Assembly (NCBI GenBank): GCA_004297335.1 | Contig: SCUD01000184.1 | Coordinates: forward strand, 1-50,602 | DNA length: 50,602 nt | DNA from: Gammaproteobacteria bacterium | GTDB taxonomy: Bacteria; Pseudomonadota; Gammaproteobacteria; Steroidobacterales; Steroidobacteraceae | Reading direction: 5' to 3' | Shown here: positions 1 through 6,952 of the stretch, piece by piece | Layout of the letters: every line of letters starts with the position of its first letter | Numbering within the stretch: position 1 is the stretch's first letter | Made by a program: the position numbers and the translations under genes | The notes under the pieces: model-generated | Told to the model about the DNA's origin: nothing | Database searches by the model: none | The model's input: only the letters and a program-made list of their open reading frames with translations

Positions 1-424
1 GTCCGCGATCTTCTTCGGCGTCGGCTACGTGTCGCAGCTCGAGGGCACGCAGCGCATCGACGCGATCCGGGGCCTCACGCGCAGCCAGCCGCTGCTCGGC
101 TGGCTGCTGGTCGCCGCCGTCGTGGCGATCGCGGGCCTGCCGCCGTTCGGCGTGTTCACCGCGGAGTTCCTGCTGGTAACTTCGGCCTTCGCACGCTCGC
201 CGTGGCTGGCGCTGCCGCTGGTGCTCGGGATCGCGATCGGCTTCAGCGCGCTGATGCTGCGCCTGCATGGTCTCGCCTTCGGTGACACCAGCCACCGGCA
301 CCAGCTCGCCGCCTGGCGGCTGGCGCCGATGGCGCTGCACCTCGGCCTGGTAGCGATCGCCGGCGTGTTCCTGCCGGACACGATCGTCGTGTGGTTCCGG
401 CACGTGGCCGGCGCGCTCGGGTAG
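1..424 (+). CDS. HyfF/NuoN-like proton-translocating membrane subunit, 3' end only
   Basis: Only the last 140 codons are in the window (frame from base 2, stop TAG 422-424). The visible part is hydrophobic, with about three membrane helices. It contains GLPPFGVFTAE, a motif typical of the antiporter-like subunits shared by complex I (NuoL/M/N) and group 4 hydrogenases (HyfF/HycC). Such subunits conduct protons or sodium across the inner membrane. The next two genes are HyfG-like and HyfI-like, only 8 and 6 bases apart, so this is the end of one operon for a membrane-bound complex. The HyfF assignment over HyfB/D rests on gene order and is an inference. Confidence 0.75.
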   Translation, partial: SAIFFGVGYVSQLEGTQRIDAIRGLTRSQPLLGWLLVAAVVAIAGLPPFGVFTAEFLLVTSAFARSPWLALPLVLGIAIGFSALMLRLHGLAFGDTSHRHQLAAWRLAPMALHLGLVAIAGVFLPDTIVVWFRHVAGALG

Positions 425-432
425 GGTTGGCG

Positions 433-1947
433 ATGCTGCAGGATCTGCTGGCCGGACATCCCGTCGCCGAGACGCAACGCGGCTGGCCACGCGTGAACGT
501 CGACGCCGCGACCTGGCAGGCCATCGGCACGCAGCTGCATGCCGGCCGGCTCGACCTGCTCGCGGAGTGGGGTGACGAGGGTGCGGTGCACTGCGCGCTG
601 TATGAGCCGGAATCGCGCTGCGTTCGGCTGGCATCGATCGCGGTCGAGGCCGGCCAGGTCCCGTCGCTCGCGCAGTTCCACCGTCCGGCACTGCGCCTCG
701 AGCGGGCGCTCGCCGACCTGTACGGACACGAACTCGCCGGACTGCCCGATCGCCGCCCGTGGCTCGATCACGGCACCTGGCCCCTCGTTGCGCCACTCGC
801 CGCCGCGTCCGGTGTGCGCGAGTCCGCGGCGCCCGCATACCGGTTCCTGGACGCGGAGGGGCCCGGACTGCACCAGATTCCGGTCGGGCCGGTCCATGCC
901 GGCATCATCGAACCGGGGCATTTCCGCTTCACGGTCTGCGGCGAGACCGTGGTGCGCCTCGAGCAGCGGCTCGGCTACGTCCACCGCGGCATCGAACGGC
1001 TGCTGCGCGGGTCCGGGATCGAGGCGGGGGCCCGGCTGATCGCACGTGTCTCGGGCGACAGTACGGTCGCCTGTTCGTATGCCTTTGCCCGGGCGGTCGA
1101 GCTGGCGCTCGGCTGCAATCCGCCGCCGCGCGCGCAGTGGCTGCGTGCGGTGATGGCCGAACTCGAGCGCATCGCGAATCACCTGGGTGACATCGGCGCC
1201 ATCTGCAACGACGCCTCCTTCTCGATGATGCACGCCGAGTGCGGCATCCTGCGCGAGGAGACACTGCGTGCCGCTGCCACCGCCTTCGGTCATCGATTGA
1301 TGATGGATACCGTCGTTCCGGGCGGGACCGCAGTGGATCTCGGGGACGGCGGACGCCAGGCGATCCAGGCGCTGCTGCAGCGGCTGCGCCGGCAGTTCCC
1401 GGAGCTGATCGAGCTGTATGCGAACACCGATTCGCTGCAGGATCGCGTGGTCGGGACGGGGGTGACGGCACCGGCCCTGGTGGCGGAATTCGCCCCCGGG
1501 GGCTTCATCGGCCGGGCCGCCGGGCGCGCGTTCGATGCGCGCGAGGCGCTCGCCTACGCACCGTACGATGTGCTGCCGGTCAGGGTGGCGCTGCGCCAGG
1601 CAGGCGATGTCGATGCCCGCGTCGGGATCCGCATCGATGAAGTCAGGAACAGCATCGACTGGCTCGGGGCGGCGCTGCGGCAGTTGCCGGACGGCCCGCA
1701 CCGGCTGCCGCTCGCGCCGCCGGCGATGGACCGGGTCGAGGCCACCGCGATGGTCGAGGGCTTCCGCGGCGACCTGCTGGTCCACGTCCGGCTCGATCGG
1801 GCGCTGCGCATCGAGCGCTGCCACCTGCGGGATCCGTCCTGGTTCCAGTGGCCGCTGCTCGAGGCCGCCATCGAGGGCAACATCGTCGCGGACTTCCCGC
1901 TCTGCAACAAGTCGTTCAACTGTTCCTATTCCGGTCACGATCTGTAG
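433..1947 (+). CDS. HyfG/NuoCD-like large subunit of an Ehr-type complex, lacking [NiFe] ligands
   Basis: 504 residues. The ATG at 433 has AGGG 6 bases upstream. The N-terminal part is NuoC-like and the rest is NuoD/HycE-like, with HQIPVGPVHAGIIEPGHFRF and the stretch LEQRLGYVHRGIERLL near residues 175-195. True [NiFe] subunits hold the metal with RxCGxCxxxH and a C-terminal DPCxxC. Here the first is RVSGDSTVAC (residues 205-214, both Cys replaced by Ser and His by Cys) and the second is DPSWFQ (467-472). The protein therefore should not bind NiFe. This is the mark of energy-converting-hydrogenase-related (Ehr) complexes, whose substrate is generally unknown. It would sit on the cytoplasmic face of the membrane arm with the HyfI-like subunit downstream. 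Confidence 0.85.
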   Translation: MLQDLLAGHPVAETQRGWPRVNVDAATWQAIGTQLHAGRLDLLAEWGDEGAVHCALYEPESRCVRLASIAVEAGQVPSLAQFHRPALRLERALADLYGHELAGLPDRRPWLDHGTWPLVAPLAAASGVRESAAPAYRFLDAEGPGLHQIPVGPVHAGIIEPGHFRFTVCGETVVRLEQRLGYVHRGIERLLRGSGIEAGARLIARVSGDSTVACSYAFARAVELALGCNPPPRAQWLRAVMAELERIANHLGDIGAICNDASFSMMHAECGILREETLRAAATAFGHRLMMDTVVPGGTAVDLGDGGRQAIQALLQRLRRQFPELIELYANTDSLQDRVVGTGVTAPALVAEFAPGGFIGRAAGRAFDAREALAYAPYDVLPVRVALRQAGDVDARVGIRIDEVRNSIDWLGAALRQLPDGPHRLPLAPPAMDRVEATAMVEGFRGDLLVHVRLDRALRIERCHLRDPSWFQWPLLEAAIEGNIVADFPLCNKSFNCSYSGHDL

Positions 1948-1953
1948 GCCATC

Positions 1954-2475
1954 ATGCGCAGGCGCCTGTTCAGGAATCTCGTCAGTGCAGCGGTCACCGA
2001 GCCGCTGGCAGCGGAGTCGCCGGAGTCCATCGGTACCGAGCTGCGCGGGATCATCGGTCGCACGCTCGGCCGCAGTGTCGCGATCCGGCAGGTCGATGCG
2101 GGTTCCTGCAATGGCTGCGAGCTCGAGATCCACGCGCTCAATAGCGCTTACTACGACCTCGAGCGCTTCGGCATCCGCTTCGTGGCCTCGCCACGGCATG
2201 CCGACCTGCTGCTGGTCACTGGACCCGTGACCCACAACATGCGCGAGGCCCTCGTGCGTACGCTCGCGGCGACGCCGACTCCGCGCTGGGTCGTCGCGGC
2301 CGGCGATTGCGCCGCCGGCTGCGGCGTGTTCGCGGGCAGCTATGCCTGCGCCGGTGCGGTCAGCGCCGTGATTCCGGTGGATCTCGTGATCCGCGGGTGC
2401 CCGCCGCCACCGGTCGAGCTGCTGCGCGGCCTGGTGGCGCTGCTCGGGCGGCCGGGCGAACGCCGGAGCCGCTGA
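1954..2475 (+). CDS. HyfI/NuoB-like [4Fe-4S] small subunit
   Basis: 173 residues, starting 6 bases after the large subunit. It is the NuoB/HycG-type subunit that carries the terminal (N2-type) iron-sulfur cluster. Likely ligands are C52 and C55 (GSCNGCE), C119 (GDCAAGC) and C149 (RGCPPPP), the normal spacing for the family. C123 is an extra nearby cysteine. Electron transfer therefore looks intact although the partner large subunit has lost its NiFe site. It is the last gene of the operon and ends 6 bases from the convergent queG. Confidence 0.85.
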   Translation: MRRRLFRNLVSAAVTEPLAAESPESIGTELRGIIGRTLGRSVAIRQVDAGSCNGCELEIHALNSAYYDLERFGIRFVASPRHADLLLVTGPVTHNMREALVRTLAATPTPRWVVAAGDCAAGCGVFAGSYACAGAVSAVIPVDLVIRGCPPPPVELLRGLVALLGRPGERRSR

Positions 2476-2481
2476 CGGGAT

Positions 2482-3549
2482 TCAGGCCCACTGGCGCTGC
2501 AGCGCCCAGGCCACGTGCTCGCGCACGATGGGATGCGGATCATCGCCAGCGACCGCGAGCGCGGCGCGGATCGCCGGTGAGGGCGGCGCGTTGCCGAGGG
2601 CGATCGCGAGATTGCGCCGCCAGCGCCAGTAGCCGAGGCGGCGCAGCGCGCTGCCCTCGGTGCGCGCCAGGTATTCCGCTTCCGACCAGCGGAGCAGGGC
2701 GATGAGGTCCGGAGCGTCGAGGCCATGACGCGCGCGGAAACCGGGATCCGCGGCCTGGCCGGCGAACTTGTTCCACGGGCAGGCCAGCAGGCAGTCATCA
2801 CAGCCGAAGATCCGGTTGCCGATGGCCGGGCGCAGCGATTCCGGGATCGATCCGTGATACTCGATGGTCAGGTAGGAGATGCAGCGGCGCGCGTCGAGTT
2901 CGTAGGGCGCAACGATGGCCCGGGTCGGGCAGGCCTCGATGCAGGCGTGGCAGCTGCCGCAGTGATCGGTGGCGGGCGCATCCGCCGCCACCGGCAGGTC
3001 GGTGTAAAGCTCGCCGAGCACGAACAGCGAACCGGCCGTGGTGCTCACCAGGTTCGTGTGCCGGCCGATCCAGCCGAGGCCGGCGTTGCGTGCGAGTGGC
3101 TTTTCCAGCACCGGCGCCGAATCAACGAAGGCGCGGTAGCCAAACGATCCGAATTCCTCTGCCAGGCGGGTCGCCAGCGCCTGCAGGCGGCTGCGCAGGA
3201 TCCGGTGATAGTCGCGCCCGAGCGCGTAGCGCGCGATGTAGGCTTGGTTGCCATCCGCGAGCACTTGTGCCGGCGGCGTCGCGCCCGGCGGCCAGCAGTT
3301 CATCCGCACGCTGATCACGCGCAGCGTCCCCGGTACCAGCTCGGCGGGCCGGCTGCGCCGTGTTCCATGACGCTGCATGTACTGCATTTCGCCGTGGTAG
3401 CCGGCCTCGAGCCAGCGTTCGAGCCTGGCCGCGTCGGCCTCGAGCCGGAGGTCGGCGACGCCGACCGCGGCGAAGCCGAGCTCGTTGGCCAGTTCCTCGA
3501 GGCGTGCGCGCAGCGCGGTCGATCGCGCGGCGGTGAGCGGCTGGCTCAT
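2482..3549 (-). CDS. queG: Epoxyqueuosine reductase QueG
   Basis: 355 residues from the ATG at 3549. An in-frame ATG 36 bases upstream would run across a TATAAT box and is less likely. QueG is the cobalamin-dependent enzyme that reduces epoxyqueuosine to queuosine in tRNA. Two [4Fe-4S] motifs are visible: CGSCHACIEACP and CDDCLLACPWNKF. The C-terminal part (about residues 285-355, with DPHPIVREHVAWAL) is the HEAT-like tRNA-binding region of the long QueG form. It is divergent from nnr with 40 bases between the start codons, as in E. coli (yjeS/yjeF). Confidence 0.93.
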   Translation of the reverse strand: MSQPLTAARSTALRARLEELANELGFAAVGVADLRLEADAARLERWLEAGYHGEMQYMQRHGTRRSRPAELVPGTLRVISVRMNCWPPGATPPAQVLADGNQAYIARYALGRDYHRILRSRLQALATRLAEEFGSFGYRAFVDSAPVLEKPLARNAGLGWIGRHTNLVSTTAGSLFVLGELYTDLPVAADAPATDHCGSCHACIEACPTRAIVAPYELDARRCISYLTIEYHGSIPESLRPAIGNRIFGCDDCLLACPWNKFAGQAADPGFRARHGLDAPDLIALLRWSEAEYLARTEGSALRRLGYWRWRRNLAIALGNAPPSPAIRAALAVAGDDPHPIVREHVAWALQRQWA

Positions 3550-3576
3550 GGCGGGTGTGGGCTCCGGGGCGGCCAG

Positions 3577-3582
3577 TATAAT
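3577..3582 (+). promoter_or_regulatory. Perfect -10 hexamer TATAAT just before nnr
   Basis: TATAAT ends 7 bases before the nnr ATG at 3590. A sigma-70 start would fall at about 3589-3590, giving a leaderless mRNA. No -35 consensus and no Shine-Dalgarno sequence are evident. It is the only strong hexamer in the 40-base queG/nnr divergent gap. Confidence 0.5.
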
Positions 3583-3589
3583 CATCCAG

Positions 3590-5074
3590 ATGGAAGCGCT
3601 GCCCGGTGAAGTCTACGGTTCGGTGCAGGTCCGCGCGATGGACCGCTACGCGATCGACGATTGCGGCATCCCGGGCTATGCGTTGATGCAACGAGCCGCA
3701 CAGGCGGCCCTCGCGCTGCTGCGGTGCGAGTGGCCCTCGGCACGGCGCATCGCCGTGCTGTGTGGCGCCGGCAACAATGGTGGCGACGGCTACGTGCTTG
3801 CGCGGCTCGCTCTCGCGGTCGGGCTCGAAGTACAACTGGCGGCGCTCGTCGATCCGGCGCGGCTGTCTGGCGATGCCGCACAGGCCTGGAAAGACTTCCA
3901 CCGCGCTGGCGGGCTGTGCCAGGAGTTCACCGACGCGATGCTGGCCACCGCCGACGTCATCGTCGATGCGCTGCTCGGTACCGGACTCGATCGCCCGGTC
4001 ACCGGGCCGCTCGGCAGCTGCATTGCGGCTACCAACGCTGCGGGGAGGCCGGTGCTCTCGCTCGACCTGCCATCAGGCCTCGATGCCGACAGCGGGCTCG
4101 TGCGCGGCGTGGCCGTGCACGCGACCCGCACCATCACCTTTGTCGCGCTCAAGTCCGGCCTGTACCTGGGGGCCGGACCGGATCACAGCGGCCCGATCTC
4201 CTTCGCGGGACTCGGCGTGCCCGCAACGGCCCGGGCGGAGCATGCGCCGCTGTTGCGTCGCATGGATCAGGGCCTGCTCGAGGCGGCGCTGCCGCGCCGT
4301 CACCGGACCGCGCACAAGGGCGATCATGGCCGCGTGCTCATCGTCGGTGGTCTCGCGATGGCCGGTGCTGCCCGGCTGGCAGGCGAGGCGGCGCTGCGCA
4401 GCGGCGCGGGCCTCGTGACCGTGGCAACGCGGCCGGCCGCCGCCGCGGCAATCGTGGCCGGCCGGCCCGAAATCATTGCGCAGGCGGTGCGCTCGACCAG
4501 CGCGCTGCAGGCGCTGGCCGCCGCCGCCGATGTGATCGCCGTCGGTCCCGGACTGGGCCTCAGCCACCGCGCGCGGCGTTTTCTCAGCACGGTTCTCGCC
4601 GCCGGCAAGCCGCTCATCGTGGATGCCGACGCCCTGGCCCTCATTGCCGCGGATCCGCAGCACTGTGAGCACTGGATCTTGACTCCGCACCCGGGCGAGG
4701 CGGGGCGCCTGCTTGGGACAGATGCCGCCGCAGTCCAGCAGGATCGCCGCGGCGCGGTGGCCGCGATCGTCGCGCGCTATGGCGGTATCTGCGTGCTCAA
4801 GGGTGCCGGCACGCTGGTGTCGGTGCGCTCCGGGGCGCCGTGGGTCTGTGACCGCGGCAACCCAGGCATGGCGACTGCGGGCTGTGGCGATGTGCTGACC
4901 GGGGTCATCGCGGCCCTCGTGGCCCAGGGTGCGGACCTTGAACTCGCGGCGGCAGCCGGCGTGCTCGTCCATTCTCGCGCCGGTGATCGAGCCGCTGCCG
5001 GCGGCGAACGCGGCGTGCTGGCGGGTGATCTGGTCGAGGAACTCCGGGCCTGCGTCAACCCGCCATGGAACTGA
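3590..5074 (+). CDS. nnr: Bifunctional NAD(P)H-hydrate repair enzyme (epimerase/dehydratase)
   Basis: 494 residues, the usual length of the fused YjeF protein. The N-terminal half (about 1-215) is the NAD(P)HX epimerase, with GAGNNGGDGYVLARL. The C-terminal half is the ADP-dependent dehydratase, with KGDHGRVLIVGG, PHPGEAGRLLG, LKGAGT and the GNPGMATAGCGDVLTG motif. Together they repair hydrated NAD(P)H in the cytoplasm. The start MEALPGEVYGS is chosen because the family alignment begins there and the upstream codons run into the promoter and queG. The gene overlaps tsaE by 10 bases, so the two are translationally coupled. Confidence 0.94.
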   Translation: MEALPGEVYGSVQVRAMDRYAIDDCGIPGYALMQRAAQAALALLRCEWPSARRIAVLCGAGNNGGDGYVLARLALAVGLEVQLAALVDPARLSGDAAQAWKDFHRAGGLCQEFTDAMLATADVIVDALLGTGLDRPVTGPLGSCIAATNAAGRPVLSLDLPSGLDADSGLVRGVAVHATRTITFVALKSGLYLGAGPDHSGPISFAGLGVPATARAEHAPLLRRMDQGLLEAALPRRHRTAHKGDHGRVLIVGGLAMAGAARLAGEAALRSGAGLVTVATRPAAAAAIVAGRPEIIAQAVRSTSALQALAAAADVIAVGPGLGLSHRARRFLSTVLAAGKPLIVDADALALIAADPQHCEHWILTPHPGEAGRLLGTDAAAVQQDRRGAVAAIVARYGGICVLKGAGTLVSVRSGAPWVCDRGNPGMATAGCGDVLTGVIAALVAQGADLELAAAAGVLVHSRAGDRAAAGGERGVLAGDLVEELRACVNPPWN

Positions 5075-5568
5075 GTCCGGCCAATGAAGCGGCGATGCAG
5101 GACATCGGGACGGCACTGGCTTCGGCACTGCCGGATCTCCGGCAACGAAACCTGCTGCTGACGCTCGCCGGTGAGCTCGGCGCCGGCAAGACCACGCTGG
5201 CGCGGGCGCTGTTGCGGGCTCTCGGCGTGACCGGAACGATTCGCAGCCCGACCTTCACGCTGGTCGAGCCTTACGAAACCACGGCCGGGCCGGTGCATCA
5301 CCTGGATCTCTATCGGCTCGCCGGCGGGGCAGCGGAACTCGAGGCGCTCGGATTCCGGGACTACCGCGGTGCTCCGGGCCTGCTGATCGTCGAATGGCCG
5401 GAACGAGGCGGGTTGGACCCCGATGCCAGCGATCTCGCCGTTCAGATTGAATACGCGGGACCCGGACGGCGGGTCCAGCTGTCGGCGGCGACCGAGCTCG
5501 GGCGGGACTGGCTCGCCGGTGTCACCGCGCATCTGCTGCGACATCAAGTAGACGTCGTATCTATATGA
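5065..5568 (+). CDS. tsaE: tRNA t6A37 biosynthesis ATPase TsaE
   Basis: 167 residues, starting inside the end of nnr. The Walker A motif GELGAGKTTLARAL (about residues 37-50) is followed by SPTFTLVEPYE and HHLDLYRL, both characteristic of TsaE. It is the ATPase of the TsaBDE complex that makes threonylcarbamoyl-adenosine on ANN-decoding tRNAs. The last 8-10 codons lie in DNA visibly richer in A/T than the surroundings. Confidence 0.93.
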   Translation: MELSPANEAAMQDIGTALASALPDLRQRNLLLTLAGELGAGKTTLARALLRALGVTGTIRSPTFTLVEPYETTAGPVHHLDLYRLAGGAAELEALGFRDYRGAPGLLIVEWPERGGLDPDASDLAVQIEYAGPGRRVQLSAATELGRDWLAGVTAHLLRHQVDVVSI

Positions 5569-5573
5569 ATAAC

Positions 5574-5602
5574 TTGCACTAATATGGAGATAAGAGTAGA
5601 GT
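5574..5602 (+). promoter_or_regulatory. Candidate sigma-70 promoter for the amidase gene
   Basis: TTGCAC (5574-5579) and TAGAGT (5597-5602) are separated by 17 bases, in an A/T-rich patch right after tsaE. The predicted start near 5609 lies downstream of an alternative ATG at 5584, which supports the later ATG at 5632 as the amidase start. Confidence 0.4.
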
Positions 5603-5631
5603 GTCCGCGGGTCGTTACGACGCGGATCGAA

Positions 5632-6831
5632 ATGAAGCCACGGTTTCGGATCGGTATCCCGGCCCTGCTTGCCCTGCTGATGCCGGTGGCCGCAATGGCC
5701 GCCGAGCTGATCGGGCTGCGCCTGTGGACCAGCCCGGATTCGACGCGGGTCGTGCTCGACCTCAGTGAGCCCGTCGCCTGGAAGGTCTTCACCCTCGACA
5801 AGCCGAACCGGGTGGTCGTCGATCTCGAATCCATCAGCACTGATCCCGCCCGGCTGGCGATTCCGCCGGGCGCTGGTGCCGTCAGTGCCGTGCGCTTCGG
5901 TCCGCGCGAGGGCGGCGGTCTGCGCGTCGTGCTCGATCTCGCCAGTGCGGTCGAGCCGGAAGCCTTCCTGAGTCCACCCAACGAGGCCTACGGCCATCGC
6001 CTGGTCGTGGATCTCGGCCTCGAGCGGGCATCACGCCCGGTCAAGGCGGCGAGCGACGCGCAGGGGGAGCGCGACATCGTGGTCGCGATCGATGCCGGTC
6101 ACGGCGGCGAGGATCCGGGCGCGATCGGCCGCGCCGGTACGCGCGAGAAGACCGTCGCGCTGGCGATCGCACGCAAGCTGGCTGAGCGCGTCAACGCGGA
6201 GCCCGGCATGCGCGCGGTGCTTACGCGCGACGGTGATTACTTCGTGCAGTTTCGTGACCGGATCAGGCGCGCGCGCGACCAGAAGGCGGACCTGTTCGTT
6301 TCCGTGCATGCCGATGCCTTCGTCAACCGCTCGGTGCGCGGTTCCTCGGTCTACGTGCTGTCAACGAACCGCGCGAGCAACGAGGCGGCCCGCTGGCTCG
6401 CGGACCGCGAGAACCGTGCCGACCTGATCGGCGGCGTCTCGCTCGACGACAAGAGCGACGTGCTCGCCTCGGTCCTGCTCGACCTGTCGCAGAACGCCGC
6501 GATCAGCGCGAGCCGCGAGGCCGCGGCCTTCGTGCTGACCGAACTCGATCGCGTCGGCCAGCTGAAGAAGAGCGAGGTCCAGCATGCGAGCCTCATCGTG
6601 CTGACTTCGCCGGACGTGCCGTCGATGCTGGTGGAGACCGCCTTCATCTCGAATCCCGAGGAGGAGCGGCGGCTGCGCGACCCGGCGCATCAGGCGAGCC
6701 TGGCCGAGGCGATCCATTCGGGTGTGCGCCGTTACTTCTACGCCAACCCGCCGCCCGGCACGCGGGTCGCGATGCTGGCGGCGCGCCCACGCGTGGCGAG
6801 CACGACGGCAGTAGCCGCCGGCGGAACCTGA
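5632..6831 (+). CDS. N-acetylmuramoyl-L-alanine amidase, AmiB/AmiC type
   Basis: 399 residues from the ATG at 5632. It opens with a signal peptide (basic MKPRFR, hydrophobic core, cleavage near AMAAE), so it is periplasmic. Residues about 25-140 form an AMIN domain, which targets septal peptidoglycan. The second half is an Amidase_3 zinc domain, with IDAGHGGEDPGAIG, SVHADAF and the late VETAFISNPEEE glutamate motif. It cleaves stem peptides from glycan strands during daughter-cell separation. No C-terminal LysM domain is present, so it is closer to AmiC than AmiB in layout, although the position before mutL matches amiB. Confidence 0.9.
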   Translation: MKPRFRIGIPALLALLMPVAAMAAELIGLRLWTSPDSTRVVLDLSEPVAWKVFTLDKPNRVVVDLESISTDPARLAIPPGAGAVSAVRFGPREGGGLRVVLDLASAVEPEAFLSPPNEAYGHRLVVDLGLERASRPVKAASDAQGERDIVVAIDAGHGGEDPGAIGRAGTREKTVALAIARKLAERVNAEPGMRAVLTRDGDYFVQFRDRIRRARDQKADLFVSVHADAFVNRSVRGSSVYVLSTNRASNEAARWLADRENRADLIGGVSLDDKSDVLASVLLDLSQNAAISASREAAAFVLTELDRVGQLKKSEVQHASLIVLTSPDVPSMLVETAFISNPEEERRLRDPAHQASLAEAIHSGVRRYFYANPPPGTRVAMLAARPRVASTTAVAAGGT

Positions 6832-6952
6832 GCGGGGCAGGCGGCCAAGTCGAGACGACCCTGTGCGTGGCTGATCCGGAGCGGTATTCAGGCCGCAATC
6901 GCCTTACCATACCTGCGCGGTTCGTCTAACCCAGTGGAGTCAGTTGGGCGTC

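Noticed and set aside
1-424. DAB-type inorganic carbon transporter (NuoL-like partner)
   Set aside because: No DUF2309 (DabA) gene is adjacent, and the following genes are HyfG/HyfI-like.
25-2235. 736-residue open frame on the minus strand opposite the Ehr genes
   Set aside because: It is an artefact of GC-rich codon structure: it lies exactly opposite real genes, has no domain and is Arg/Gln/Pro-rich.
1-2475. Functional group 4 [NiFe] hydrogenase (Hyf/Hyc)
   Set aside because: All four NiFe-coordinating cysteines of the large subunit are replaced, so hydrogenase activity is not credible.
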